DNA of 64,000 bases from Tahibacter soli. Lineage in GTDB: Bacteria > Pseudomonadota > Gammaproteobacteria > Xanthomonadales > Rhodanobacteraceae. Below, one piece after another: positions 52,634 through 61,766 of this stretch. The notes below the pieces were generated by a model, which made no database searches, was not told where the DNA came from, and saw only the letters and a list, made by a program, of their open reading frames with translations. Position 1 is the first letter of the stretch. Each line of letters begins with the position of its first letter. The translations under genes were made by a program, and so were the position numbers. The DNA lies in assembly GCF_025717065.2 (NCBI RefSeq), contig NZ_JAOVZO020000015.1, forward strand, positions 181,656-245,655, written 5' to 3'.

Positions 52634-53799
52634 AGAAGCGGGTCCTCGTTCCGCTGTTCGCAGCGCTCGTCGCGACCGGCGGTTGCGGCTGGTTTTCCGG
52701 CGCGAAGTCGACGAAGAAAGAAAACATCGCCGCGCCGAAGGAACTCGTCGAGCTGACGCCGACGCTGTCGGTGAAAGAAGTCTGGTCGCGCAACATCGGC
52801 AAGGGCGCCGGCAAGTCCGGCATCCGCGTCAAGCCGACGCTCGCCGACGGCAAGCTGTACACGGCGGGCGTCGACGGCGACGTGCGCGCGTTCGACGCCG
52901 CGAGCGGTCGCGAAATCTGGAAGAAGAACGTCGACTTCCGTCTTGCCGGCGGCCCCGGCGTCGCGGGCGACGTGCTCGTCGTCGGCGGTCTCGACGGCGA
53001 CGTGATCGCGTTCGACGCGCACAGCGGCGCCGAGCGCTGGAAGGCGCGCGTGTCGGCCGAAGTCGTCGCCGCACCGGCGGTCGGACAGGGCACCGTGTTC
53101 GTGCGCTGCAACGACGGCCGCGTGTACGCGCTCGACGCCGGCGACGGCAAGCAGCGCTGGATCTACGATCGCGCGACCGTGCCGCTGCTGTCGCTGCGCG
53201 GCACCGGCGCGCCGGTGATCGTCGGCGACGCCGTGCTGTCGGGTTCCGACGCGGGCCGGCTCGTCGCCTTGCGCACGAGCGACGGCGCGGCGATCTGGGA
53301 GCAGTCGCTGACGACCGGCGAAGGCCGTACCGAACTCGAACGCCTGTCGGACATCGACGGCGACCTCGCGGTCGACGGCGACGTCGTCTACGCGGCGGCG
53401 TACCGGGGCCAGGTCGCGGCGCTGTCGGCGTCGAACGGCCGGCAGATCTGGACGCGCGCGCTGTCGAGCTACACCAACATCGGCGTCTCGGCGAGCCAGG
53501 TGTACGCGGTCGATGCCGATTCCGCGGTCTGGGCGCTCGATCGCACCAGCGGCTCGTCGATGTGGAAGCAGGACGCCCTCGAACACCGCTGGCTGTCGGG
53601 CGCGGCCGTACAAGGCGACTACGTCGTCGTCGGCGACCTCGAAGGCTACGTGCACTGGCTCTCGATCAGCGACGGCAAGATCGCCGCGCGCGAGCGTCTG
53701 TCGAAGAAGGCGATCCAGGCGACCCCGGTCGTCATGGGCGATCTCGTCATCGTCGAGGACATCGACGGCAAAGTCGGCGCGTATCGCGCCGCGCCGTGA
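52630..53799 (+). CDS. bamB: Outer membrane assembly factor BamB
   Basis: A 389-residue lipoprotein. Signal and lipobox are KRVLVPLFAALVATGGC (Cys about 19). An eight-bladed PQQ-type propeller follows, with repeats such as DGDVRAFDAASGREIWKKNV, DGDVIAFDAHSGAERWKARV and DGRVYALDAGDGKQRWIYD. It is the accessory lipoprotein of the BAM complex, which would also insert the porin-like protein in this window. It overlaps yfgM by four bases. Length is normal. Its stop lies at the edge of the first of five hairpins. Confidence 0.95.
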   Translation: MKKRVLVPLFAALVATGGCGWFSGAKSTKKENIAAPKELVELTPTLSVKEVWSRNIGKGAGKSGIRVKPTLADGKLYTAGVDGDVRAFDAASGREIWKKNVDFRLAGGPGVAGDVLVVGGLDGDVIAFDAHSGAERWKARVSAEVVAAPAVGQGTVFVRCNDGRVYALDAGDGKQRWIYDRATVPLLSLRGTGAPVIVGDAVLSGSDAGRLVALRTSDGAAIWEQSLTTGEGRTELERLSDIDGDLAVDGDVVYAAAYRGQVAALSASNGRQIWTRALSSYTNIGVSASQVYAVDADSAVWALDRTSGSSMWKQDALEHRWLSGAAVQGDYVVVGDLEGYVHWLSISDGKIAARERLSKKAIQATPVVMGDLVIVEDIDGKVGAYRAAP

Positions 53800-53976
53800 C
53801 AAGCCGTTCGCGGCTTGTCGCGATCCACGGATGGATCGCACGAGGGGCGGTCGCGTCGGCGGCCGATCCTCGGAGTACGTGCGCAAGCTATGCTTGCGCC
53901 GTTCGATGTGAAAACGGGCAGGAGCCCGATTTTCACTTTTGATTACGTTCGCATCGCGCCGGCGAGAGCCGGCGCG
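53798..53976 (+). other. String of five small hairpins between bamB and der
   Basis: In the 197-base gap five inverted repeats follow each other: 53798-53819 (9-bp stem, loop TTCG), 53820-53839 (8-bp stem, loop CGGA), 53881-53899 (7-bp stem, 5-base loop), 53909-53935 (11-bp stem with one bulge, loop AGGA) and 53955-53976 (9-bp stem, loop GAGA). Only the fourth looks like a terminator. They share loop size rather than sequence. Confidence 0.75.
53909..53940 (+). terminator. Probable intrinsic terminator of the bamB operon
   Basis: CGGGC/GCCCG stem extended by TGAAAA/TTTTCA, followed by CTTTT. It is the fourth of the five hairpins and the only one with a T-rich 3' side. The der transcript would then need its own start, or readthrough. 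Confidence 0.55.
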
Positions 53977-53996
53977 GCTTCACATCAGGCCACAAC

Positions 53997-55388
53997 ATGC
54001 TGCCCGTCGTCGCTCTCGTCGGTCGTCCCAATGTCGGCAAGTCGACGTTGTTCAATGTGCTCACCCGCACGCGCGATGCGCTGGTCGCCGACCAGCCCGG
54101 CCTCACGCGCGATCGCCACTACGGCATCTGCCGTCTCGGCGACTCACCGTTTCTCGTCGTCGACACCGGCGGTCTTTCCGGCGACGACGAAGGTATCGAC
54201 GGACTGACCGCCAAGCAGGTCGAGCTCGCCATCGCCGAGGCGAGCATCGTCGTGTTCATGACCGATGCGCGCGCGGGCCTGATGGCGCTCGACCGCGACA
54301 TCCTCATCGACCTGCGCAAGCGCGGCAAGCCGCTGATCGTCGCGGTCAACAAGACCGACGGACTCGACGAGACGACGAGCCTCGCCGACTTCGCGGCGCT
54401 CGGCGTCGCGACGCTGGTACCGCTCGCGGCGTCGCACGGCCGCGGCACCGACGGATTGCTCGAGGCGCTGGAGCCGCATCTGCCGGCCGACGCGCCCGAA
54501 GAAGCGCCGAGCGCCGATCTGGGCATCCGCGTCGCGATCGTCGGCCGTCCGAATGTCGGCAAGTCGACGCTCGTGAACCGGCTGCTCGGCGAAGACCGCG
54601 TCGTCGTTTCCGACATCGCCGGCACGACGCGCGATTCGATTCGCGTGCCGATCGAGCGCGACGGCAAGAAGTACATGCTGATCGACACCGCCGGCGTGCG
54701 CCGCCGCGCGCGCGTCGAGGAGGCGATCGAGAAGTTCAGCGTGATCAAGACGCTGCAGTCGATCGCCGCGGCGCAGGTCGTCGTGGTGCTGCTCGACGCG
54801 GCCGAAGGCGTGTCCGAGCAGGACGCGACGATGATCGGCCACGTGCTGAACGAATCGCGCGCGGTCGTGATCGCGGCGAACAAATGGGACAATTTGACGA
54901 AGTACCAGCGCGAGCAGTGCGAAACGTCGCTCGAACGCCGGCTCGACTTCGTCGCATGGGCCGAACGCGTGTTCATCTCGGCGCTGCACGGCTCGGGCCT
55001 GCGCGAACTGATGCGCGCGGTCGATCGCGCGCACGCGTCGGCGACCAAGCAGTTCAACTCGTCCGAGTTGAATCGCGCGCTCGAAGCCGCGTACGAGGGC
55101 TATCAGCCGCCGCTCGTGCGCGGGCATTCGCCGAAGCTGCGCTACGCGCATCCGGGCGGCACGAATCCGCCGACGATCGTCATTCACGGCTCGCGCACGA
55201 AGCATCTCGCCGAGAGCTACCGGCGCTACCTCGAAAACTTCTTCCGCAAGCGCTTCAAGCTGATCGGCACGCCGCTGCGGCTCGAATTCCGCGACGGCGA
55301 AAATCCGTTCGCCGGGCGCAAGAACGTGCTGACCGAAGGCCAGCAGCGCAAGCGCCAGCGCCTGATCCGCAACGCGAAGAAACGCTGA
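53997..55388 (+). CDS. der: Ribosome biogenesis GTPase Der (EngA)
   Basis: A 463-residue protein with two GTPase domains. The first (residues 3-165) has LVGRPNVGKSTLFNVLTR, DTGG and NKTD (G1, G3, G4). The second (about 180-350) has IVGRPNVGKSTLVNRLLGEDR, DTAGVRRR and NKWD. A C-terminal KH-like domain (about 355-445) follows, with PGGTNPPTIVIHGS. It is needed for 50S maturation. Gene order bamB-der is conserved in gammaproteobacteria. Length is within the family range. Confidence 0.97.
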   Translation: MLPVVALVGRPNVGKSTLFNVLTRTRDALVADQPGLTRDRHYGICRLGDSPFLVVDTGGLSGDDEGIDGLTAKQVELAIAEASIVVFMTDARAGLMALDRDILIDLRKRGKPLIVAVNKTDGLDETTSLADFAALGVATLVPLAASHGRGTDGLLEALEPHLPADAPEEAPSADLGIRVAIVGRPNVGKSTLVNRLLGEDRVVVSDIAGTTRDSIRVPIERDGKKYMLIDTAGVRRRARVEEAIEKFSVIKTLQSIAAAQVVVVLLDAAEGVSEQDATMIGHVLNESRAVVIAANKWDNLTKYQREQCETSLERRLDFVAWAERVFISALHGSGLRELMRAVDRAHASATKQFNSSELNRALEAAYEGYQPPLVRGHSPKLRYAHPGGTNPPTIVIHGSRTKHLAESYRRYLENFFRKRFKLIGTPLRLEFRDGENPFAGRKNVLTEGQQRKRQRLIRNAKKR

Positions 55389-55392
55389 CGCG

Positions 55393-55974
55393 ATGATCGC
55401 GATCGCGCGCGGCGACGTCACCGCGGCGATCCTCGCCGGCGGCGCGGCGCGGCGCTACGGCGGCATCGACAAGGGTCTGGTCGAACTCGGCGGACGTCCG
55501 CTCGTCGCGTGGTGCGCCGCCGCGCTCGCGCCTCAGGCCGATGCCGTCATCGTCGTCGCGAACCGCAACGCCGAGCGCTACGCGGCGTTCGGCCGCGTGA
55601 TCGCCGATCGCGCCGATGGTTACCTCGGCCCGCTCGAAGGCATCCGTTCGGCGCTCGCGGCCGCAACGACGCCGTGGCTCGTGACGGTACCGGTCGACAG
55701 TCCGCAGCCGGGCGCCGATCTCGTCGCGCGGCTCGCCGCCTCGCTCGACGACGGTGTGAACGTGGCCGGCGCGGCCAACGGTGCGCAACGCGAACCGCTG
55801 TTCGCGCTGTATCGCGTCGCCGCGGTGCGCGATCTGCCCGCGTCGCCGGCCGACCTTCCGGTGTGGCGCTGGCACGACGCGCTCGGCGCGCGCATCGTCG
55901 ATTTCGCCGACAGCGCCGAACGCTTCGTCAATCTCAACACGCCCGAAGAACTCGCGCGGTACGCACGCGGGTAA
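55393..55974 (+). CDS. mobA: Molybdenum cofactor guanylyltransferase
   Basis: A 193-residue nucleotidyltransferase. It has VTAAILAGGAARRYGGIDKGLVELGGRPLVAW, a slightly altered LAGGxxxRxGGxDK nucleotide site in which the usual Met after Arg is Tyr, and PVDSPQPGADLVARL (family: P.D.P). It adds GMP to the molybdenum cofactor for MGD-type enzymes. MsrP itself uses the plain cofactor, so the substrate enzymes of this gene are elsewhere. It starts 4 bases after der and is 9 bases before moeA. Confidence 0.88.
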   Translation: MIAIARGDVTAAILAGGAARRYGGIDKGLVELGGRPLVAWCAAALAPQADAVIVVANRNAERYAAFGRVIADRADGYLGPLEGIRSALAAATTPWLVTVPVDSPQPGADLVARLAASLDDGVNVAGAANGAQREPLFALYRVAAVRDLPASPADLPVWRWHDALGARIVDFADSAERFVNLNTPEELARYARG

Positions 55975-55983
55975 ACTGCCGCG

Positions 55984-57222
55984 ATGACGAACACCGCCTC
56001 TTCGTTTCCCACTGCGATTTCCGTTGCCGAAGCACGCGCGCGCATCGTGGCGCTCGCCGCCGCGCGGCCGCTGCCGGCCGAGCGCGTGGCGCTCGACGCC
56101 GCGTATGGCCGCGTGCTCGCGCACGACGTGCGCGGCGACGACGACGTACCGGCCTACGCCAACTCCGCCATGGACGGCTACGCGCTGCGCGGCGCCGACC
56201 TGCCGGCCGAGGGCGAGCGTACGTTCGCGCTCGTCGGCGCGCGGCTCGCCGGCGACGGCCGGCCCGCGGCGGTCGGCGAGGGCGAATGCCTGCGCATCAC
56301 GACCGGCGCGCCGCTGCCGGCCGGCGCCGACACCGTCGTGATCAAGGAAAACGTCCGTCTCGAAGGCGCGGGGGTCATCGTCGCCGCCGGCGAAACGGCC
56401 GGCGCGAACGTGCGGCCGGCCGGCGAGGACTATCGCGCCGGCGAATTCGCGTTCGCGGCCGGCACCGTGCTGACGCCGGCGCGCGTCGGCGTGCTCGCGT
56501 CGTTCGGACTCGTCAACGTCGCCGTCGCGCGCGCGCCGCGCGCGGTCGTGCTGACGACCGGCGACGAAGTGGTCGCGCCGGGCATGCCGCTGGAATACGG
56601 GCAGGTCTACAACTCGAACCGCGCGAGCCTTGCGGGTCTGTTGCGCGGGGCCGGCGCGCAGCTCGTGCGGCACGAACACGTGCGCGACGATCCGGCGGCG
56701 CTCGAAGATGCGCTGCGCCGTGCCGCGCGCGACGCCGATCTCGTCGTGACGTCGGGCGGCGTGTCGGCCGGCGAAGCCGACTTCATGCCGGCGCTGATCG
56801 CGCGCGTCGGCCGTGTGGATTTCTGGAAAGTGCGGATCCGGCCCGGCATGCCGATGCTCGTCGGCGAGATCGGCACCGCGCTCGTCTGCGCGCTGCCGGG
56901 CAATCCGGTGTCGGGCATGGCGACCTTCCTGACGCTCGTGACGCCCGCGCTCGCGGCGCTCGCCGGCCGATCGGACGACGTGTCCCCCTGGTATGCGCGC
57001 GTCGCCGTCCCCATCGTGAAAAACCACCGGCGCGCCGAGTACCAGCGCGCGCGCCGCGAAAGCCGCCGCGACGGCAGCGTGTGGGTGACGCCGTTCCCGC
57101 GTCAGGGGTCGGGCGTGCTGCGCAGCGTCGCCGAGGCGGATTGCCTCATCGTTCTGCCGGAAGAAACGGCGTCGCTCGCAGTCGGCGACATCGTGGAATT
57201 CCTGCCCTTGCCCGGACAGTAG
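55984..57222 (+). CDS. moeA: Molybdopterin molybdotransferase
   Basis: A 412-residue enzyme inserting molybdate into adenylated molybdopterin. The start is SVAEARARIVALAAARPLPAERVALDAAYGRVLAHDV, then DVPAYANSAMDGYALRG, GDGRPAAVGEGECLRITTGAPLPAGADTVVIKEN, TTGDEVVAPG and VTSGGVSAGEADF with LPGNPVSG. All family blocks are there. Its stop and the moeB ATG are one base apart. Confidence 0.95.
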   Translation: MTNTASSFPTAISVAEARARIVALAAARPLPAERVALDAAYGRVLAHDVRGDDDVPAYANSAMDGYALRGADLPAEGERTFALVGARLAGDGRPAAVGEGECLRITTGAPLPAGADTVVIKENVRLEGAGVIVAAGETAGANVRPAGEDYRAGEFAFAAGTVLTPARVGVLASFGLVNVAVARAPRAVVLTTGDEVVAPGMPLEYGQVYNSNRASLAGLLRGAGAQLVRHEHVRDDPAALEDALRRAARDADLVVTSGGVSAGEADFMPALIARVGRVDFWKVRIRPGMPMLVGEIGTALVCALPGNPVSGMATFLTLVTPALAALAGRSDDVSPWYARVAVPIVKNHRRAEYQRARRESRRDGSVWVTPFPRQGSGVLRSVAEADCLIVLPEETASLAVGDIVEFLPLPGQ

Positions 57223-57223
57223 G

Positions 57224-58384
57224 ATGGCCAATCGCGACGAACTGGTGGCGGCGCTGCGCGCGCGGACGCGCGAGGTTTCCGTCGAGGCGGCGCACGCGGC
57301 GCAGCGCGCCGGCGCGCTGATCGTCGACGTGCGCGAAGACGCCGAACGCGCCGCCGGCACGCCGAGCGGCGCGATCGGCGTATCGCGCGGGTTTCTCGAA
57401 CTGCGCATCGGCGAACTCGCGCCCGATCGCGACCGCGCGATTCTCGCCGTGTGCGGCAGCGGCGCGCGGTCGCTGTTCGCGGCCGACACGCTCACGCAAC
57501 TCGGCTACACCGACGTCGCGTCGGTCGCCGGCGGCTACGCCGCGTGGCTCGCGAGCGGCCTGCCCGTCGATCGCGGCACGCTCGACGCCGACAGCGCCGA
57601 GCGCTATTCGCGGCATCTGCTGCTGCCCGAAGTCGGCGCGGCGGGGCAGGAGCGTCTGGCCAACGCGCGCGTCGTACTGATCGGTGCCGGCGGCCTCGGA
57701 TCGCCCGCGGCGCTGTATCTCGCGGCGTCGGGCGTGGGGCACCTCGTGCTCGTCGACGACGACCGCGTCGAGCGCTCGAACCTGCAGCGCCAGGTGGTGC
57801 ACGCCGATGCGCGCGTCGGCATGCTCAAGACCGAATCGGCGCGCATGACGCTCGCGGGCCTGAATCCGCGGGTGAACGTCGAACTCGTCAGCGAACGATT
57901 GCTCGCGGCGAACGTCGAGCACGTGCTGGCGGGCGCCGACGTCGTGATCGACGGCGCGGACAACTTCCCGACGCGATACCTGCTCAACGCGGCATGCGTG
58001 AACCTGAAACTGCCGCTCGTCTACGGCGCGATTCACCGGTTCACGGGCCAGGTGAGCGTGTTCGACGCGCGCCGCGACGAGTCGCCGTGCTATCGCTGCC
58101 TGTTCCCGGAACCGCCGTCGGCGGCCGAGGCGCCGAACTGCGCCGAAGCGGGCGTGCTCGGCGTGCTGCCGGGCGTGATCGGCGTGCTGCAGGCGACGGA
58201 GGCGATCAAGCTCGTGCTCGGGCGCGGCGATGCGCTGGTCGGGCGGCTGCTTTGCTACGACGCGCTCGCGGCAACGTTTCGCGAACTGCGGCTGCCGCGC
58301 GATCCGGATTGCCCGGGGTGCGGGGCGCATCGCGCGCGCGGGGCGTATGAGGATATCGCGGCGCTTTGCGCGGCGGCGGGCTGA
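57224..58384 (+). CDS. moeB: Rhodanese-MoeB fusion (molybdopterin-synthase adenylyltransferase)
   Basis: A 386-residue protein. Residues 1-115 are a rhodanese-like domain (GALIVDVREDAERAAGTPSGA, AVCGSGARSLFAADTL with the active-site Cys at about 77). Residues 125-386 are ThiF/MoeB type: YSRHLLLPEVGAAGQERLANARVVLIGAGGLGSPAALYLAASGV (nucleotide site), CYRCLFPEPPS and CPGCGAH (zinc CxxC pairs), and APNCAEAGVLGVLPG with the catalytic Cys. It activates the small sulfur carrier of molybdopterin synthase. The rhodanese part precedes the E1-like part, opposite to eukaryotic MOCS3. A two-hairpin repeat begins 2 bases after the stop. Confidence 0.93.
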   Translation: MANRDELVAALRARTREVSVEAAHAAQRAGALIVDVREDAERAAGTPSGAIGVSRGFLELRIGELAPDRDRAILAVCGSGARSLFAADTLTQLGYTDVASVAGGYAAWLASGLPVDRGTLDADSAERYSRHLLLPEVGAAGQERLANARVVLIGAGGLGSPAALYLAASGVGHLVLVDDDRVERSNLQRQVVHADARVGMLKTESARMTLAGLNPRVNVELVSERLLAANVEHVLAGADVVIDGADNFPTRYLLNAACVNLKLPLVYGAIHRFTGQVSVFDARRDESPCYRCLFPEPPSAAEAPNCAEAGVLGVLPGVIGVLQATEAIKLVLGRGDALVGRLLCYDALAATFRELRLPRDPDCPGCGAHRARGAYEDIAALCAAAG

Positions 58385-58385
58385 A

Positions 58386-58523
58386 CCCTCTCCCCCAAAC
58401 GCTTCGCGTTTGGGGAGAGGGCAGGGTGAGGGGGCGACGCTGCGCACTTCGTCGAGACTGACGCAGACTCCGGCGTTTCCCCCTCACCCCGACCCTCTCC
58501 CCCGACGCCGTCGGGGGAGAGGG
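58386..58523 (-). repeat. Two-hairpin repeat element, copy 2 (opposite orientation)
   Basis: Hairpin B form (58386-58421, stem CCCTCTCCCC with AAACGC/GCGTTT) comes first and hairpin A (58493-58523) last, with the middle part reverse complemented relative to 43543-43681. Hairpin A is nearly identical in both copies. It lies in the gap between moeB and the convergent DUF1244 gene, again at a place where two genes end. Confidence 0.88.
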
Positions 58524-58556
58524 AGCCCTGCGGCGACGCGTCTTTGCAGTCGACAG

Positions 58557-58853
58557 CTATGCGTGCTTTTTCTGCGCCGCCTCGAACGCCGCGACCTGCT
58601 CAGGCGTCGCCTCGCGCTGATACCGCTTTTTCCACTCCGCAAACGGCATTCCGTAGACGCGCTCGCGCGCCGCGTCCTTGTCGATCGCCACGCCGCGTTC
58701 GGCTGCCGCTTCGCGGTACCAGTCGGCGAGGCAGTTGCGGCAGAAGCCCGCAAGCGTCATCAGTTCGATGTTCTGCACGTCCGTGCGTGCATTGAGGTGC
58801 GCAACGAGGCGGCGGAACGCCGCGGCTTCGAATTCGGTCGTGTCGACGGTCAT
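58557..58853 (-). CDS. DUF1244 family protein
   Basis: A 98-residue protein with the DUF1244 signature FRRLVAHLNARTDVQNIELMTLAGFCRNCLADWYREAAAERG, containing a conserved Cys pair (CRNC), and YGMPFAEWKKRYQ at the C-terminal side. The family is widespread in proteobacteria; no enzyme role is established. It stands alone, convergent with moeB and divergent from folD. Length is normal for the family. Confidence 0.92.
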   Translation of the reverse strand: MTVDTTEFEAAAFRRLVAHLNARTDVQNIELMTLAGFCRNCLADWYREAAAERGVAIDKDAARERVYGMPFAEWKKRYQREATPEQVAAFEAAQKKHA

Positions 58854-58900
58854 GGCTAACTCCAGGCTGACCGCCGGATGCTAGCAAGCCCGCCGCCGGT

Positions 58901-58929
58901 TTGAGGCAATCCGTCCGACCGTGGATAAT
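58901..58929 (+). promoter_or_regulatory. Promoter of folD
   Basis: TTGAGG (58901-58906), a 17-base spacer and GATAAT (58924-58929), a close match to the housekeeping sigma factor pattern. The start would give a leader of about 65 bases before ATG 59003, which rules out the upstream in-frame ATGs at 58901 and 58928 as starts. Confidence 0.65.
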
Positions 58930-59002
58930 GCGCGCCTTGCCCGCCGGTGCTCCGGCGCATCGGCGCGCCCTGCCGCCGGCCCGAAGGAAACCGATCTCGA
59001 CC

Positions 59003-59857
59003 ATGACCGCCCGGATACTGGACGGCAAACGCATCGCCGACGAACTGCTCGACCGCATCGCCGCCCGCGTCGCCGAACGCGTCGCGGCCGGCAGGTCGCG
59101 GCCGGGCCTCGCCGTCGTGCTCGTCGGCGCCGATCCCGCGTCCGGCGTGTACGTCAAGAACAAGCGCAAGGCGTGCGCCCAGGTCGGTTTTCGTTCGTTC
59201 GACTACGACCTGCCGGCCGACACGCCCGAAATCGACCTGCGCGCGCTGATCGACCGCCTCAACGCCGATCCGTCCGTGCACGGCATTCTCGTGCAGCTGC
59301 CGCTGCCGGCGCATATCGACGCCACCGCGATCATCAACCGCATCGATCCGCGCAAGGACGTCGACGGCTTCAACGCCGCGAACGTCGGCGCGCTCGTGCT
59401 GCGCCAGCGCGGCCTGCGTTCGTGCACGCCCAAGGGCGTGATGACGCTCCTGGCGCATACCGACCGTCCGGTGCGCGGCCAGCACGCGGTCGTCGTCGGC
59501 GTGTCGAATCACGTCGGCCGGCCGATGTTGCTCGAACTGCTGCTCGCCGGCTGCACGACCACCTCGTGCCACAAGTTCACGCGCGATCTCGCCGGCTTCG
59601 TCGCGCAGGCCGACATCGTCGTGGTCGCGGTCGGCCGGCCGAATCTCGTCAAGGGCGCGTGGATCAAGCCCGGCGCGATCGTCATCGACATCGGCATCAA
59701 CCGCCTCGCCGACGGCAGTCTCGTCGGCGACGTCGAATTCGACGCCGCCGCCGCGCGCGCGTCGTGGATCACGCCGGTGCCGGGCGGCGTCGGACGCATG
59801 ACCGTCGCGACGCTGATCGAAAACACGCTGGAAGCCGCCGAAACCTTCTTCGACTGA
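59003..59857 (+). CDS. folD: Bifunctional methylenetetrahydrofolate dehydrogenase/cyclohydrolase
   Basis: A 284-residue enzyme equal to the family norm, interconverting methylene-, methenyl- and formyl-tetrahydrofolate. Seen blocks are [31 protein letters not shown] (catalytic Lys), [31 protein letters not shown], and [29 protein letters not shown] (nucleotide site). [21 protein letters not shown] ends the protein. ATG 59003 has AAGGA about 14 bases upstream. Confidence 0.95.
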   Translation: MTARILDGKRIADELLDRIAARVAERVAAGRSRPGLAVVLVGADPASGVYVKNKRKACAQVGFRSFDYDLPADTPEIDLRALIDRLNADPSVHGILVQLPLPAHIDATAIINRIDPRKDVDGFNAANVGALVLRQRGLRSCTPKGVMTLLAHTDRPVRGQHAVVVGVSNHVGRPMLLELLLAGCTTTSCHKFTRDLAGFVAQADIVVVAVGRPNLVKGAWIKPGAIVIDIGINRLADGSLVGDVEFDAAAARASWITPVPGGVGRMTVATLIENTLEAAETFFD

Positions 59858-59871
59858 TCCGGAAAAATACC

Positions 59872-60735
59872 GTGTCTCTTCGTCGCCTTATCAAAAATGC
59901 CGCATTGTGCCTGCTCGCGCTCGGCGCGAGCGGCTGCGTCGGCCTCGTCAACAAGGCCAGCCAGCGCTTCGCCGACAACCTCGGCACGGCCATCCTCAAC
60001 GAAAACGATCCGGGCACCGTGCGCGACGGCGTGCCGTCGTATCTGCTGCTGCTCGATGCGATGATCGAGGGCAATCCGGACGACGCCGGCAAGCTGCTTT
60101 CGGCATCGAAGCTGTACGGCTCGTACGCCGGCGGTTTCGTCGCCGAGCCCGTGCGCGCCAAGCGCCTCGCACTACGCGCGTACGACTACGCCCGACGCGC
60201 GACGTGCATTCGCGCGAAATCGTTCTGCGACGTGCTCGCGCAGCCGTTCGATCCGTTCTCGGCCGAGCTTGCGAAGATCGAAGCGAAAGACCTCGACGTG
60301 CTCGCCGGCCTCGGCGCCGCGTGGGCCGGCCGCATCCAGCAGGACAGCGGTGACTGGAACGCCATCGCCGACCTGCCGAAGGTCGAGGCGCTGTACGAGC
60401 GCATTCTCGCGCTCGATCCGAACTACGACGGCGGTTCGGCGTACATGGTGCTCGGCGTGTTGAATTCGCTGCGGCCGGCGCAATACGGCGGCAAGCCGGA
60501 AGTCGGCAAGCAGAATTTCGAGAAGGCGATCGCGCTGTCGGACGGCAAGAACCTCATGGCGAAGACGCTGTACGCGCAGTACTACGCGCGGCTCGTGTTC
60601 GACCAGGAACTGCACGACCGTTTGTTGAACGAAGTGGTGGCCGCGGCGCCGGAAGCGCCGAAGCTCACGCTGATGAACGTGCTGGCGCAGGAGCGGGCGA
60701 AAGCGCTGCTCGCGTCGGGCAAGGACTATTTCTAA
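59872..60735 (+). CDS. TRAP transporter-associated TatT-type lipoprotein
   Basis: A 287-residue lipoprotein. GTG 59872 (GGAAA upstream) gives VSLRRLIKNAALCLLALGASGC, a lipoprotein signal with lipobox. The rest is helical and TPR-like: FADNLGTAILNENDPGTVRDGVPSYLLLLDAMIEGNPDDAGKLLSASKLYGSYAGGF is the family opening, and a KALYERILALDPNYDG-type repeat follows. TatT (described in Treponema as a trimeric partner of the DctP-type binding protein) is encoded next to TRAP genes. Here dctP follows by 31 bases. Likely ligands are hydrophobic, but this is inference. Confidence 0.85.
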   Translation: MSLRRLIKNAALCLLALGASGCVGLVNKASQRFADNLGTAILNENDPGTVRDGVPSYLLLLDAMIEGNPDDAGKLLSASKLYGSYAGGFVAEPVRAKRLALRAYDYARRATCIRAKSFCDVLAQPFDPFSAELAKIEAKDLDVLAGLGAAWAGRIQQDSGDWNAIADLPKVEALYERILALDPNYDGGSAYMVLGVLNSLRPAQYGGKPEVGKQNFEKAIALSDGKNLMAKTLYAQYYARLVFDQELHDRLLNEVVAAAPEAPKLTLMNVLAQERAKALLASGKDYF

Positions 60736-60766
60736 CCCGAGCGCGAGCGCGGGCATCGGAGGCAAT

Positions 60767-61762
60767 ATGAAGAAGATCGGATTCTGGCTCGGCGGCATGC
60801 TGTCGCTCGCGCTCGCGACGGGCGCGCACGCGGCCGACGTGTTCAAGGTCGCCACGGCCGCGCCGGACGGCACGGCGTGGATGAAGGAAATGCGCGCCGG
60901 CGCCGACGCGGTCAAGACGCGCACCGAAGGCCGCGTCGAGATCAAGTTCTACCCGGGCGGCGTGATGGGCGACGCGGCCACGGTGCAGCGCAAGGTGAAG
61001 ATCGGCCAGCTCCAGGGCGGCGCCTTCACCGGCGGCGAAATCTCGGCCCTGAACCAGGACGTGAATCTCTACGGCCTGCCTTTCATGTTCCGCAGCCAGG
61101 CTGAAGTCGACGCCGTGCGCGCCAAGCTCGACGAGAAGATCAAGGCCGGCTTCGAACCCAAGGGCTATGTCGCGCTGGGCCTTTCGGGCGGCGGTTTCGC
61201 GTATCTCATGGGCACCCGCGAGATCAAGTCGCGCGACGATCTCAAGGCCGCCAAGGTGTGGGTGCCGCAGGGCGACGTGATCTCGGAAATCGCGTTCAAG
61301 ACCGCCGGCGTCACGCCGGTGTCGCTGCCGCTGACCGACGTGTTCACGAGCCTGCAGACCGGCCTCATCGACACCGCCGCGAACACGCTCGCCGGCACCA
61401 TCGCGTTCCAGTGGCACACCAAGGTCAAGTACGTCGTCGACCTGCCCGTGACCTACGTCGTCGGCGTGCTCGTCGTCGACAAGAAGGCGTTCGACAAGGT
61501 CTCCGCCGCCGACCAGGCGATCATGCGCGAGGAAATCGCCAAGGCGTTCAAGCGCCTCGACGAAATCAGCATCGCCGACAACAAGAGCGCGGCCGAAACG
61601 CTCAAGGGGCAAGGCATCAGCTTCTACACGCCGAGCGCCGACGAGAACAAGGTGTGGCAGCAGGTCGGCGTCGACTCGGCCAAACAGCTCGAAGAAAAGC
61701 ACACGTTCTCGCCGGAGCTGTACAAGGCGCTGACCGACGAACTCGCGGCGCTGCGCAAGTAA
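60767..61762 (+). CDS. dctP: TRAP transporter substrate-binding protein (DctP family)
   Basis: A 331-residue periplasmic protein. Signal peptide MKKIGFWLGGMLSLALATGAHAAD. FKVATAAPDGTAWMKEMRAGADAVKTRTEGRVEIKFYPGGVMGDAATV is the DctP opening; IGQLQGGAFTGGEISALNQ and LPLTDVFTSLQTGLIDTAANTLAGTIAFQWHTKVKYVVDLPVTYVVGVLVV follow. The ligand-holding Arg is probably in the KSRDDLKAAKVWVPQ region. Substrate unknown. GGAGG lies 6 bases before the ATG. It works with the two permease genes that follow. Confidence 0.93.
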   Translation: MKKIGFWLGGMLSLALATGAHAADVFKVATAAPDGTAWMKEMRAGADAVKTRTEGRVEIKFYPGGVMGDAATVQRKVKIGQLQGGAFTGGEISALNQDVNLYGLPFMFRSQAEVDAVRAKLDEKIKAGFEPKGYVALGLSGGGFAYLMGTREIKSRDDLKAAKVWVPQGDVISEIAFKTAGVTPVSLPLTDVFTSLQTGLIDTAANTLAGTIAFQWHTKVKYVVDLPVTYVVGVLVVDKKAFDKVSAADQAIMREEIAKAFKRLDEISIADNKSAAETLKGQGISFYTPSADENKVWQQVGVDSAKQLEEKHTFSPELYKALTDELAALRK

Positions 61763-61766
61763 GCCG

